Positions 12,601 to 21,375 of a stretch of 64,000 bases of DNA are shown in pieces; positions within the stretch are counted from its first letter, which is position 1, and the number at the start of each line of letters is the position of its first letter. The DNA is from Tridacna crocea (lineage: Eukaryota; Mollusca; Bivalvia; Cardiida; Cardiidae): the NCBI GenBank assembly GCA_943736015.1, contig OX031063.1, forward strand, positions 35,060,172-35,124,171, given 5' to 3'. A program made the position numbers and the translations under genes. The notes beneath the pieces are model-generated. The model saw only the letters and a list, made by a program, of their open reading frames with translations. It had not been told where the DNA came from and searched no databases.

Positions 12601-15600
12601 CGAAATTATTTCATTTAGTTGCTAGCTGTTTTCTTTTTCAGAAATTAGATATCCTAATTTCTTTTCATGTATATCTTATTCGCTGAGTCCTCTATGGCTC
12701 TGTGACGTGGAGGCCACAGGTTCGATTATTATCATTAACATTTGACGCATGCTCTGTGAAAAGGGGGACTGCATGTATATCCAAACAGTATTAACCTATG
12801 TCAGCCTGCGTGGCCTGCGAAGGCTAAGATGGTTCAATATTCTATTCTGCTTTGGATCAATTTTCTGCATGCAAAAGGACTCTTCTATCTCATATTCTAG
12901 CTGGTTGTTACAAACAAAATGGCTTTTTATGGATTCATAATCATAATATATCGAATTGATTGGCATAATACATCACGGAGATGCAGTAAGCACCCTTTTG
13001 TCAGAGCATGTTCTTTAAGTATATGTATCACCTTTTTTCATGCTGCAATTGAAATAAAGCTAGTGATTTTTGTTCTTTGCCCCCCCCCCCTTCGTTAATA
13101 ATATAAACAACTGTTTGCTTTTTCCTCAGAGTAGTCACTTAAATTAACCATTATACTGCAAAGCGAAAGTTCGAAGCCAATAATTCAACCTGAATACTGC
13201 CATTTCACTCTTATTTCATGAGAAAAAAAATCCTTAAAAGACAGAGTAAATCCAATGTCAGACTATATTCTGTGCAGTCTGATCTTGATCTACACTAACC
13301 GAAAAAGGTCATTGAGTCGCGATCAGCAGCCAAGGGTTAAGTACTTTATGTGCACGGTGTATGAGACTAGACTAGGGATTAGACTGCGCTGTCCGACCCT
13401 ACATCAGAATAGCTGTAATGTCCTCCTCCTTCTGTTGAACTGCAGCCAAAAGTTCATTTTTTAGAAGGTTTCCCCTGCAGTCTAAAAAAAGGTTATTTCA
13501 TCTCGTTTATGTAAAGAAAGATTTACTTATGCCATTAAATACTCGCAGATTTGAGGGGATTAAACGATAAACTTAACACTTCAAGGCCTGTTCATATATT
13601 CTTATACGGATGTTGCAAAAGTAAATGAAAAGAGAAACACTGCACATGAATTGGAGAAAAAGTAATTGTTGGTACCATAGAAACTATAGTGGGAAATGAG
13701 ATATCCACCTGTTATAACAAGTAGTTCATTTCTCACATTGTTTTCAAAGATGGTTTCCTGTTAGTGCACAGAATATCGTACGTGTAATTTAGCCCATACG
13801 ATGCGAAGCAAAATTAATTCCATTTTCTTGAACAGTATGGATCAAGGTCATACTGCACGTAACGTTCAGTCTGATTTGGATCTAAATTATCCAATACGGC
13901 ATTTTTTTCCCTGGTGAAATTAATTATGAAATCGCAAATACTTGTATGTTCGTTGTTGATTTTCTTTTTCCAATAGACTGTAAAACTGAATTTAATTCTT
14001 TTAACAGTTTAAGGGTTAAAAATACCGTAATAGGATAAGGCATTGGTATTATTTAATTGCAGTCAATGATTTATGCTGTGTACTTCATGTTTTATGAAAA
14101 CGTTTGTATTTTTACTTTAGGTGAAGAATTTGAAACTGCGCTCGAAGATTTACTCATTTCTTTTCTAATCCTTTACAACACAATCCCGACTTTTTACGAC
14201 CCTGAGGTAGAAGCCTTTTGAAAACATTGCGGGAAAAGGAGAAAATGCTGGTAACCAGCATTTTCTCCTTTTCCCACAATGTTTTCTACCCTTCCCAATA
14301 CAAACTTGAAATTTCAGTCACTTTTATTTTGTCGCCTGCAAATGCTTTCAATTTGCACCAGCCTAAAACTTTGTCGTTTGGTAAATAGTAAAACCTTTCC
14401 ACGTTGATTCGATAGATTTGTTTTTATTTTTCAGGTTCTGAAAGTAGAATGACTTTTCACTACAGCTAAAGATTATTTTGTCATAAAAAAAAGATTGTCA
14501 AACCGCTAGCGAACGATGTGAATATAAGATGCAACCGAATCACGGTTCTGTACGATCTGATCTTATTGTACACAATTAACATTCAAGTCGACCATGAAAA
14601 TATAATTGTTAAAGCTCGGTTTTCAAGAAACTTTAGAGATTGAACTTTATGTAAATGTAAAAAAATAGAAGTGAACTTAGAAATGGCTCGTCTTGAGAAA
14701 TTGCTCCCTTCTCCCATGCTGTTTTCAAAACAGTCTATTACAGAACACGAAGAAAAAAAATGTAAGAGAAAGTTATTTCTGAATAACTCTTCAATTGCGG
14801 AGTGAATTAGCTTCTTGCCAAAGCAATCCGGAATCTTAAAGATCCCGAGGAATAGAAAAACTACCCTTTTTCAAAATATTGTTCGAAAAGCAGAAAATGC
14901 AGGTAAACACCATGCTCTCATTTTCCTACCATGTTTTCCGCCATATCAAAGACAAACTCCATTTTTTGACCGACATTTAGATTTTTGTCTGCAAATGATT
15001 TCAAACTGGTTCAGTCAACATTTCTTTTTCGGTTGGTAAAAATTAAAGTGCTGAATGAATTACATGAAAATTTACCCCCAAAAAAGAAAAAAAACACAAA
15101 CCAATGCCATTTCGAAAAAACAAAGTGTTATGTAAAAATCAAATTGTGTCGGGTAATGTAGATGTAAGATTAGACTTCACGTTTTAAGCAAGCTGTACTT
15201 GGTTTACTTTGTTCACGAAAGGGCATTAAGCCTCCTTTCTCCTTGGTAAAGCTAAGGGCGACTGAAATGTCTATTTGCAGACAGCGTACATTTAGACCAG
15301 ACTGTACAGTATATGCAGTCTGGGCTTTGATCCACTTAGTCAAATAAAGAGATATTTTCCCCCAAAAAAATAAATTTAAAATGGCACATTGGCTTTTTAC
15401 TATCGAGTTCAAAGCTGCATTTTAATCCATCACCACACAATCCCTACTTTTGACGACCCTGAGAAAGGAGTTTTTAGAAAACATTGTGGGAAAAGGAGAA
15501 AATGCTGATAACCAGCATTTTATCCTTTTCCCACAATGTTTTTCTACCTTTTACAAAACCAGTTTTAAATTTTAAGTCAATTTTATTTTGTCGTTTGCAA

Positions 15601-16152
15601 ATGGTTTCGATTTGGACAAGCCTAAAATATAGTCATTTGGTAATAAGTTAATTATCAACCTGAGAGAGAGAGAGAGAGAGAGAGAGTAAATAATTAACCT
15701 GATTAAGGGTTAATCTGGATGAGATTGATTGCTGTGTTTAAATGGGGCGTGATACCGCTTTACAATTTTTTGTCATTTCCAAGCAACATTTCATTTATTT
15801 ATGTGTGTCCTAGGTTTCCCTTAAATGAAGGAAAGGGCTCAGAGGTATATTTCCAAAAGACAACCACCGAAAACAAAAAGATTTATCTCAAGTAAGGACT
15901 GATCTTGTTCAAAGAGAGTTGATCGACTATGAAGTAATTTTAACTTTTGAAAGAACAGGCAGCGTTTCTTTGTAAAAGGAGAAAAATAAACATTGACAAA
16001 ATCATAATAAAAGAGAGACACAGAGAGATAGAGAGTCTGGAAGACAGAATGATAGAGAGAGAGAGAGAGAAAAAGAGAGAGAGGGAGGTAGAGAAATAGA
16101 GAGAGAGAGAGGGGCAGACTCACAGATAGACAGACATGGGGAGACAAAGAGT

Positions 16153-16185
<33 letters not shown>

Positions 16186-16466
16186 CGAAGAAGAACAAGA
16201 ACAAGAACAAGAAGAAAAAGAAGAAGAACAGGAACTAGGAAACAAGATAAAAATCTAATAAGAAAAAAAAAGACCAAGATGTGTAAAGCGGTAACTGATT
16301 GAGTTTAATCAAGTAAAAAGGAAGCTATATGAATTTAAAGATTAACATATACTTAAAACATATACTTAAAGACGGAACAAAACCACTCACCATCTTTAAA
16401 TGATAATAATCCAAATGCAGATATCAAACATATTTTCACTAGACAAACGGTGTCTTTTCTTGTCAT
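439..16466 (-). CDS. Gene C: sushi-domain receptor paralogue, minus strand, 3' part outside window
   Basis: Eleven exons can be read on the minus strand: 16466-16391, 12375-12183, 11060-10954, 10386-10258, 8962-8780, 6406-6282, 5577-5445, 4743-4735, 4138-3971, 1923-1762 and 612-439. All borders are GT..AG and the phases agree through every junction. They encode a signal peptide, an N-terminal region of about 290 residues with the W-x-D-S-x-K-G...M-T-G-W motif, a 9-nt microexon and three sushi domains. Exon lengths match copies A and B closely (107, 129, 125, 133, 9, 168, 162). The transmembrane and tail exons would lie beyond the left edge. It is probably a membrane receptor like copy A; that part is inference. 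It is head to head with copy A. Confidence 0.8.
1424..1489. repeat. Palindrome family 1 (AGATCAGACTGCAC), near-perfect copy
   Basis: Arms of ~30 nt around GTTCT pair almost perfectly and end CGGACGG / CCGTCCG. Related copies lie at 5011-5065, 13252-13304, 13836-13886, 16888-16950, 28364-28426, 31845-31905, 45181-45245 and 50971-51035. Confidence 0.85.
1539..1691. repeat. Direct tandem duplication, two ~77-bp units
   Basis: The unit beginning CACCGTGGAGATACATTATA and ending GATAAGCAGAGGAAG occurs twice in a row (from 1539 and from 1616) with a few mismatches. Confidence 0.85.
1762..1923 (-). CDS. Gene C exon 10: sushi domain 2
   Basis: 162 nt, phase 1-1, the same length as the second sushi exon of A and of B. 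It contains G-C-A-S-P-P-S-P-S-N-G, T-Y-T-C-D-M-G-Y, R-N-C and W-E-G-S-D-P-A-C. Its upstream (higher-coordinate) flank runs directly into a TTAA-flanked MITE at 1946-2328. Confidence 0.85.
1946..2328. mobile_element. TTAA-flanked MITE, copy 1
   Basis: Ends GGTAAGACCTG and CAGGTCTTACC are inverted. TTAA precedes the left end. Internal text (TTTTGTTAGTTTTC, AGTTTTAGATTTATAAATGA) recurs at 25414-25778 and 51225-51389. It abuts exon 10 of gene C within 25 bp. Confidence 0.75.
2890..3775 (+). repeat. Dispersed repeat with paired TGACGTCA sites, copy 1
   Basis: Shares long stretches with 49284-49800 (AAACTTGTTTACGG / ACAAGTTTCC inversion near the start, GCCCCAATT, CATTTTGGATGT, TTTTGCCAGTGTACAT). 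TGACGTCA occurs at 3170-3177 and 3186-3193. It fills the intron between exons 9 and 10 of gene C. Confidence 0.75.
3971..4138 (-). CDS. Gene C exon 9: sushi domain 1
   Basis: A 168-nt phase 1-1 exon with the sushi pattern: T-C-P-E-L-V-D-P at the start, N-V-A-I-E, A-T-Y-T-C-D, L-R-T-C-Q, T-W-T-G-S-N-P-Y-C at the end. The four cysteines and the tryptophan of a CCP module are present. Acceptor ATTACAG, donor GTACGT. Confidence 0.85.
4390..4600. repeat. Palindrome family 3 relic (AGAAAATGCTG hairpin)
   Basis: Half of the hairpin (CAGCATTTTCCTTTTTCCCC) and the typical flank CCCTTTACCACACAA are seen. Decayed copy in the intron after exon 8 of gene C. Confidence 0.5.
4735..4743 (-). CDS. Gene C exon 8: 9-nt microexon (E-V-C)
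   Basis: Nine bases, AAAGTTGTC on the minus strand, between a TTATTTCAG acceptor and a GTAAGTATG donor. In phase it adds E-V-C. Microexons of the same length and phase occur in A (25899-25907, T-A-C) and B (54117-54125, E-T-C), which is the main reason to accept so small an exon. Confidence 0.7.
5011..5065. repeat. Palindrome family 1 copy
   Basis: TAGATCAAGGATCAGACTG pairs with CAGTCTGATTGTGATCTA around CCGTTTTGTA. Intron of gene C. Confidence 0.75.
5445..5577 (-). CDS. Gene C exon 7: last N-terminal exon before the microexon
   Basis: 133 nt in all three copies, phase 0 in, phase 1 out. It reads S-V-S-P-R-H-C-Q-R-D-Q-T-P and ends E-I-G-A-L-L-Q-F. Copies A and B have S-x-T-P-N-S-C-K-x-D-Q at the same place, so the single cysteine and the D-Q pair are conserved. 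Confidence 0.75.
6282..6406 (-). CDS. Gene C exon 6: VWC...YVT(V/L)YNGNDAD module
   Basis: 125 nt, the same in all three copies. It encodes S-D-T-V-W-C-V-A-N, then N-Y-V-T-V-Y-N-G-N-D-A-D, and ends with C-F in phase 0. The acceptor TTTTAG lies only about 60 bp from the end of the foldback element at 6468-8080. Confidence 0.8.
6468..8080. mobile_element. Foldback DNA transposon, 1613 bp, with ~528-bp inverted arms
   Basis: Left arm 6468-6995 and right arm 7554-8080 are near-perfect inverted copies starting CACGGTGAGGAAACTACATA. AATTA flanks both ends (6463-6467 and 8081-8085), fitting a 5-bp target duplication. The 558-bp centre holds a tRNA-like stretch and a (GT)n run. There is no transposase gene, so it is non-autonomous. 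It lies in the intron between exons 5 and 6 of gene C. Superfamily not assigned. Confidence 0.85.
7100..7215 (+). repeat. tRNA-like (SINE-type) stretch in the foldback centre
   Basis: GTGGTTGAGTGGTTAAAGTGG resembles the A box of a Ser/Leu-type tRNA (20 bases shown at most: TGGTTGAGTGGTTAAAG). A weak B-box-like GGGTACAGGGC follows. It is probably a tRNA-derived SINE remnant, not a working tRNA. Confidence 0.4.
8780..8962 (-). CDS. Gene C exon 5: N-terminal region, Cys-rich
   Basis: 183 nt, identical in length to exon B5. It encodes A-K-I-D-C-P-W-S-F-L-G-R-Y-R-Y-E and ends F-D-Y-T-A-C-A-T-K-V-A-Y-S; copy B has V-Q-C-P-Y-V-F-L-G-R-Y-D-Y and F-N-Y-T-T-C-S-T-R-I-A-Y-S. I took the AG at 8963-8964 as acceptor rather than the one four bases further into the exon, because only it keeps the frame. 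Confidence 0.75.
9265..9690 (+). repeat. Palindrome family 4 (GCTTGTGGTTAATATGGG), copy 1
   Basis: Inverted arms CTTCAGCTTGTGGTTAATATG... and ...CATATAAACCACAAGCTGATG enclose AAAGGGAAAGGTCCGCGAAAA and its inverse. The same element, with flanks (GGAGGAAA, ACTAGTTTTAAAAGT), lies inverted at 23505-23925. Confidence 0.8.
10141..10210. repeat. Palindrome family 2 (GTCAGCCTGCGC), near-perfect copy
   Basis: TGCAAAATGTTTC...GTCAGCCTGCGC pairs with GCGCAGGCTGAC...GAAACATTTTGCA around GGACT. Other copies: 11488-11552, 12785-12845, 21031-21102, 30731-30800, 34634-34688, 43411-43475, 46990-47050, 55567-55627; half copies near 51177 and 51405. Confidence 0.85.
10258..10386 (-). CDS. Gene C exon 4: N-terminal region
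   Basis: 129 nt, the same length as exon A4. Acceptor CTTTCAG, donor GTAAGT. It encodes R-V-F-V-Y-T-V-N-T-L-S-D-V-G-T-I-C and ends with G-S-E-Y-Q-V-W-V-K-G, matching G-S-E-F-K-V-M-I-K-A in A and D-S-E-Y-K-V-L-I-R-S in B. Confidence 0.75.
10780..10930. repeat. Purine-rich GA/CAGA microsatellite
   Basis: About 150 bp of GAGA and CAGACAGA units. It starts within about 25 bp of the exon 3 donor of gene C; on the transcribed strand it is a long pyrimidine tract. Confidence 0.9.
10954..11060 (-). CDS. Gene C exon 3: SYRYY motif module
   Basis: 107 nt between TTTCAG and GTATGT. It encodes Y-A-Y-L-C-I-T-L-T-K-I-T-D-Y-S-Y-R-Y-Y. The C-(L/I)-x-L-x-K-(I/L)-T-(D/E)-x-S-Y-R-Y-Y signature is shared with A (21565-21671) and B (49112-49215). 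A GA-rich microsatellite sits directly beyond its donor. Confidence 0.8.
11121..11190. repeat. Palindrome family 9 (CTCGTAACTA), copy 1
   Basis: CACTTCAAAGTCCTCGTAACTA pairs with TAGTTACGAGAATTTGAAGT around CATCTTGTCACAAGCTG. A second copy lies at 46769-46846. (Arms given in part only.). Confidence 0.75.
11488..11552. repeat. Palindrome family 2 copy
   Basis: ACCCATGTCAGCCTGCGC pairs with GGGCGGGCTGACATGGT; intron between exons 2 and 3 of gene C. Confidence 0.75.
12183..12375 (-). CDS. Gene C exon 2: N-terminal W/KG motif module
   Basis: Acceptor GGTTTTAG, donor GTGAGT. The exon reads A-C-A-W-P-A-V-F-Q-S-S-A-W-R-D-S-G-K-G-D, then S-S-M-T-G-W-S-I-F-T-V and W-E-C. The same signature occurs at 20803-20992 (A) and 47421-47604 (B), which makes it a family-defining module. 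It enters in phase 1 and leaves in phase 2 in all three copies. Confidence 0.85.
14167..14389. mobile_element. Palindrome family 3 MITE, nearly full length
   Basis: The centre 14218-14288 is a near-perfect hairpin, GAAAACATTGCGGGAAAAGG... to ...CTTTTCCCACAATGTTTTC, through GCTGGTAACCAGC. The outer ends resemble AATCCTTTACAACACAATCC and TTTGGTAAATAG. Further copies: 14800-15050, 15420-15650, 24418-24605, 44570-44720, 44787-45020, 46527-46760, 60886-61124. Confidence 0.8.
15420..15650. mobile_element. Palindrome family 3 MITE copy
   Basis: Hairpin centre 15474-15545 (GGGAAAAGGAGAAAATGCTG and its inverse). Two related copies lie just before it, at 14167-14389 and 14800-15050, so intron 1 of gene C holds three within 1.5 kb. 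Confidence 0.78.
15663..16215. repeat. GA-rich microsatellite region
   Basis: A short (GA)n at 15663-15687 and about 200 bp of GAGA/AAGAAG repeats at 16013-16215, in intron 1 of gene C, about 180 bp from the signal-peptide exon. Otherwise no feature is seen. Confidence 0.85.
16391..16466 (-). CDS. Gene C exon 1: start codon and signal peptide
   Basis: The ATG is the complement of 16464-16466. It opens 25 codons reading MTRKDTVCLVKIC followed by LISAFGLLSF, a short basic start and a hydrophobic core, and ends in phase 1 at a GTGAGT donor. Joined to the next exon it leads into V-E-G-A-C-A-W-P, so cleavage probably falls just before the first cysteine. I chose this start because phase, donor quality and position agree with the equivalent exons of A and B. 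Confidence 0.7.
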
Positions 16467-19400
16467 TTCCAAAAGCTATGTTATATTAAAAGAGATCATT
16501 AAAAGAAGATTACAAATAAAAAGGCTTTGACTCCGCCATTTTACCAATGCTTGGGATCAGTTTAAGCACGATTTTAAAACGTCATTTCACTTATTGTTTT
16601 ATTCATTATTCTTACAAAACAAATGAATGACAAAGCGTGAAACAATCGTATTGTTTTTTGTCGTACGAAAGGAACCTTATTGTACTTTGAAAATGAAAAA
16701 CTGATCGATAAACATTTGAAATATATCAACTAACTGGATAAACTTTCGCTTTTTGGATTGGCCAATCAGAAATCATGTTACTTTCAAACTTAGTAAATTC
16801 TGAAGAAAAAGACTGTTCGTAAGACTACTTTGTGAACAAGGACCCAGAATCTTGAAAATAAAATATTTAACTCATTGACCTTTTACGGGAAGTGTAGATC
16901 AAGATCAGACTGCACAGAACGTGCAGTCTAATCTTGGATCTACACCGTCTGACAAGGAGATAATTACCCCTCCCCAAAATACATTTGAAATAGTAAAACT
17001 TGGGTTTCTAACATCGGCTTGAAAGTTTCATTTCACTTATTTTGAAGGATAAGAGTGATAGGATAAGAGTGATGACTAGAAGATACTGGTAAAAACTAGT
17101 CCTCTTAGCTTCTTTTTCCTCCATTCTGATTTTAATGACAAAGCCATTTATGACCCATCACGCAGAAAATGATCTTCTTGGAACTGCGAAAAGAGTCAAC
17201 CCTGGTCAGCTGGTTGACACTTTTCGCTTTAATGACATTTTCTGTGAGAAAAGTGGTCATTGTACCTTGTTATACGATCATTTTTGAATTATTAACTTAA
17301 ACAGACCTGCAATATCGTTGATCTGTTTTCAATGAATTGATCTGAATTCCCAGATTTTCATTTACTGCGCGATGGGCCACATTTGTCAACGTGTTGACAC
17401 ATGTATCATTACGTTAATTGATCAGGAACATCACCTAAAATAACATTGGTAAATTTCTGGACATGTTAATTTAAAAGAAGCATCCAACAAGGAGATGTGT
17501 CTTAAAACCATTCATTAAAAACTCATTTTCATTTTTAGAATTTTAAAAGACTAGCCGTATGCTTTGACAAGACAATTTGTCTTGCTCAATAGATGGCAGG
17601 TTCTAATATTTACAATTGGGTGCATTGTAGAATACATGTTGTTGAAGAATATGGTGCCATACTAATTCTGTCGCTTGTGACATATTAATAGCTGTCGTAA
17701 AGTTCTTCATGAGTTTGATCAGAGCGTTGATGTAATTTGTTCTGCTAGTAGAGCAGTTAGTCCATTTATCTTACACACTTGGACAATTTATTTCCTTTTT
17801 ACATGTAATTCAGTCTTCAGAAACGTAAATGAATATGTTATAATCGACAAAAGTCGGCTGGTCAAAGAAGAACCGTTTCGGGGTAGGTATGCTTTTACTA
17901 ACAGGTGATACTTATCATCAGCTAAAAGAAAAATACGGACGATTCATTTATTTTGGCTAGTGTTACAATATCATTCTAAAATCATTAGTTCGTTACAAAC
18001 ACCAGTATTTATTTTTCTTCATATGAATCATTTTGATGAGAAAACTCAAAGAAATATCCACAACACAGACTTTGAAAGGGAGTGGGGAACAGAATTTACA
18101 TTGCCTTCTATATTTAAACAACACAACCGCTATACTGATTTATGTTAAAAGAAATAATTCATTACAGCATTCGATCGATCAATATGAACTGATTTCTTTA
18201 GTTCTTAAGTCTTTAATCCTGATTAACCCATGAGAAAGGTTACATTCCTTACTAAGTATCACCTTTACGTATAGGGGTTTGACTGTACTATATCTTTTGA
18301 AAAACTATCAAATGACAAGAAAAAAGTTGTGGTCAAAAATAAAGGAACTCCTTACTTATATATCTAAATATCACCAACAACTTTATTGGTTAAAAGGCTT
18401 GTATGTGACTTCAGTGGTTTAGGGAAAAAATGGAAAAATGACAGTTACTTGAAAAGTCGCATGACCAATACGACAAAGAAAGTTACCGGCCGATATAAAT
18501 AAAACAACCGCTCGGAGACAGTTCATTAAGGGCTAAGCTATTAATTCTGCTTAGCTGGTTCTACATGGGTGCTCATACTGATATAGTTTTCACTAAATTT
18601 CAGTTCAAACGTATATAACGTATGATTTCAGAATAACGAATTGTCAATTCAACACGATTTCAGAACGGTTTTTAAACGTATTGCACGTAAATGCGCCTTC
18701 TAGATATGTCTTTGAACCACTTAGCGCGATACTTTTACAATTACACTAGCTGCTATCCACATGAAAATATTAGAAGGTTTCCGAAAGCTTTCTTAGGGTC
18801 ATGAAAATCAGGGCTTGTTTGCGAAAGAGTTAAGTTGGCGAGAAAGTGTATGTAAAAGAAACCAGTGACATCGGTTACTTCGTATGCCAGGCGATGTTGT
18901 TGACTTTTTCAAAAACGTTAACAAGGTCACAAACAATCTTAACTTTTGAAACACAAAAGCAGAAACATTTCAATAAACATGTACTGCCAATGTTCGAGGG
19001 ATTATATGATTTTGTAATAAACCATATAATAATGTTAAAGAGACCCAAAAAGGAGAAATTAATTTTTTACCAACCCCCCCCCGCCCCGTGTTTTAACGAT
19101 CTGAAAAAAAAAATCGAAAACAGTGTAGGAAAAGAATAAATGTTGTTTACTATATATCCAGTCTCTCAATCTCTCAATGTGGTCGTCCTTTTCAAATCGC
19201 ATCGTGTCCGTAAAATGACTACAGACTAGCCCTTTGAAATGAAGTAAATTGACCGACAGCAAAGATTCTTGGTCCAGGTCAGCCTGTGTTGTGATTCGTC
19301 CCATGCATCCTGGAGATTAACCCCCTTTTTTCAGTGAGCTGCTCAATAAAAGGAAAAAGAGATTCTGCCTCTACACGGATCAATAGATTTTTCTTTTAGG

Positions 19401-19957
19401 TACATTTAATACCCTTTCAGCCGGGCTGGTCTTTGCTTCATTAAGTGTAGCAAATCTAATCTCTGGTCAAGACAAAAAACTTGGTTGACTAGTCAAGGTG
19501 ACAAGACTTATTTCCTCATAGTGAAACAAAGAATTTAACAGATAACAAAATAATAACAATAATGAAAAGGCAGCCAAGTTGTTATCTACACTTGTTAAAA
19601 GGACACCATTGAATGAAAGAAGAATGAATGAACGAACTAACAAATGAATGAACGGGTGACACAGTATGGATTACGGTATTAAATATAATATTTAAACAAT
19701 GTAAAATATCATACCAACAAACACAACGACATTATAAATAAAATTGTGAAGAGAAGGATACAGATTGTCATGCTTTCTTATTACATTGTCCTGCCTGAAA
19801 ACGAACAATACATAGACAAAAGCTAAATGTAACCTGATACTCAACACTCTTTAAATTAGAAAAAAAAAGATTAGAGAGTGACTTCAAAAATGAATAATTG
19901 AAACCATAGTACAAGTTTCTATAAATTTTAAATGGCTAGAGATTTGTTTCAATAATA
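16467..19957. promoter_or_regulatory. Shared upstream region of the divergent genes C and A
   Basis: Start codons of C (minus) and A (plus) face away from each other across about 3.5 kb. Apart from one AGATCAGACTGCAC palindrome (16888-16950) and a 'GATTGGCCAATCAG' repeat near 16750, I see no genes or clear coding exons. No TATA box or initiator can be named with confidence. 5' untranslated exons of either gene may lie here. Confidence 0.4.
16888..16950. repeat. Palindrome family 1 copy
   Basis: GTGTAGATCAAGATCAGACT pairs with AGTCTAATCTTGGATCTACAC; about 420 bp upstream of the gene C start codon. Confidence 0.8.
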
Positions 19958-20009
19958 ATGTCAGTTTGGTTATTTTTGTTGCTATTCGGGAGCAGTATTT
20001 CTTTCTCAG
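19958..20009 (+). CDS. Gene A exon 1: start codon and signal peptide
   Basis: The ATG at 19958 opens MSVWLFLLLFGSSISFS, a textbook signal peptide, ending in phase 1 before GTTTGC. Joined to 20803 it reads ...SFSA-C-Q-C-T-W-P. The donor is weak, but exon 5 of this gene also uses GTTTGT. No better hydrophobic start was seen between 16.5 and 20.8 kb. Confidence 0.75.
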
Positions 20010-21327
20010 GTTTGCTTTTGATGTTAATATTTTTTTTCAACGTTATTAGAGTCCATTGTGGTGGCTTCAAACAGATTTTCTTCAGACTGCAGTGTCTCAG
20101 ACTGCGGAAACAGTGTTAGTCAGACCTAACAGATCTTCTTAAAACTGTACGGAAAGTGAAGCAAAGTCTTTAATCAAGATAGTATAGCATTCACTATTCT
20201 ATTTTTCTTCAGATGGAAAACTATCCGTATATGAGCTGTGAAAAGGGGCATTCGGACATCTGCGTAAAGTGTCGTCCTGCTCAGCTTGATCCGGAATGAC
20301 ACTTTACGAAAAATGTCCGAATGTCCCTTTTTCGCGTGTTGTAGGCCATATTAATATATACCCAATTGTCTAAACTTATTTTTTAGCCTTGCCTTACTGT
20401 ATAAAAACGACAAAACACCAAAGTTCAGACTTGTCGACTAGAAGGTAGTTGCAGACGTTATATTAAATGTGGCCCGTATCTGTCTTTAAAAAAAATAAAA
20501 AACTAAAACCTTTTTACCCTTATTATTACTTCTCTAAACAATAATTATCTGTAGAAAAACAGATAGACGGCAAAAAATTGCCAGCAAATAGGCAGGCCCT
20601 TACAATAAACATGTATGAATGTTTAACCAATTACACATTTCTGTATATTCACTTATTATCATTGCCAAAAAGCAGGTCAAAAGCAAGCACACTCAGATAC
20701 CTCCCAAAAAACCAACATAATTTAGGTTCATCATTTGCGACATCATTTGGTGAATGGTAGAGATACTGAACAAAACGTCTGACAAAAGATTCTGTTTTGC
20801 AGCTTGCCAGTGTACGTGGCCCTCCGACTTTCAGAGTAGTACATGGCGGGACAGCGACAAAGGCGATATGATATTTGGGACCTCTACCATGACTGGATGG
20901 GAATTTAATGTTCAAGTCCAAGCTGAGGCCAGTCTGCAGACACTCAATAGATGGGAATGTGTCACACATAATGAGACATATCTGGTCATGAAGTTAGTTA
21001 GCCAGGCTCTTCTGAAAGCGGGCTTAATACATCTGCAAAAAGTACAGACCAATGTCAGCCCGACCAGTCCGCGCAGGCTGACATCGGTCGAAACATTTTG
21101 CCACTGCTCAACCATCTGCATGGAAAAGGAACATTTTTACATCCAAATCAAGCTGATCGTTTAACAAAATGGAATATATGAATCCATAATTATCTGATGA
21201 CTTGCTTGATGTGATGCATGACGGCAATGTCATAAGCCCGCTTTTACCATGGTTCAAATAATGGTGTCAGTCTGTCTCTGTCAAGTTTTTTTTTCCGATA
21301 TATCATCCCAAAAGGGAGTGATGAATG

Positions 21328-21375
<48 letters not shown>

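Noticed and set aside
15839..16210. 123-codon minus-strand frame rich in Leu and Ser
   Set aside because: It is a translation of the GA-rich microsatellite.
18846..19139. Possible first exon of gene A (MYVKETSD...)
   Set aside because: No hydrophobic signal core and no donor in the right phase; 19958-20009 fits far better.
20649..20969. 106-codon minus-strand frame
   Set aside because: Antisense shadow of exon 2 of gene A.
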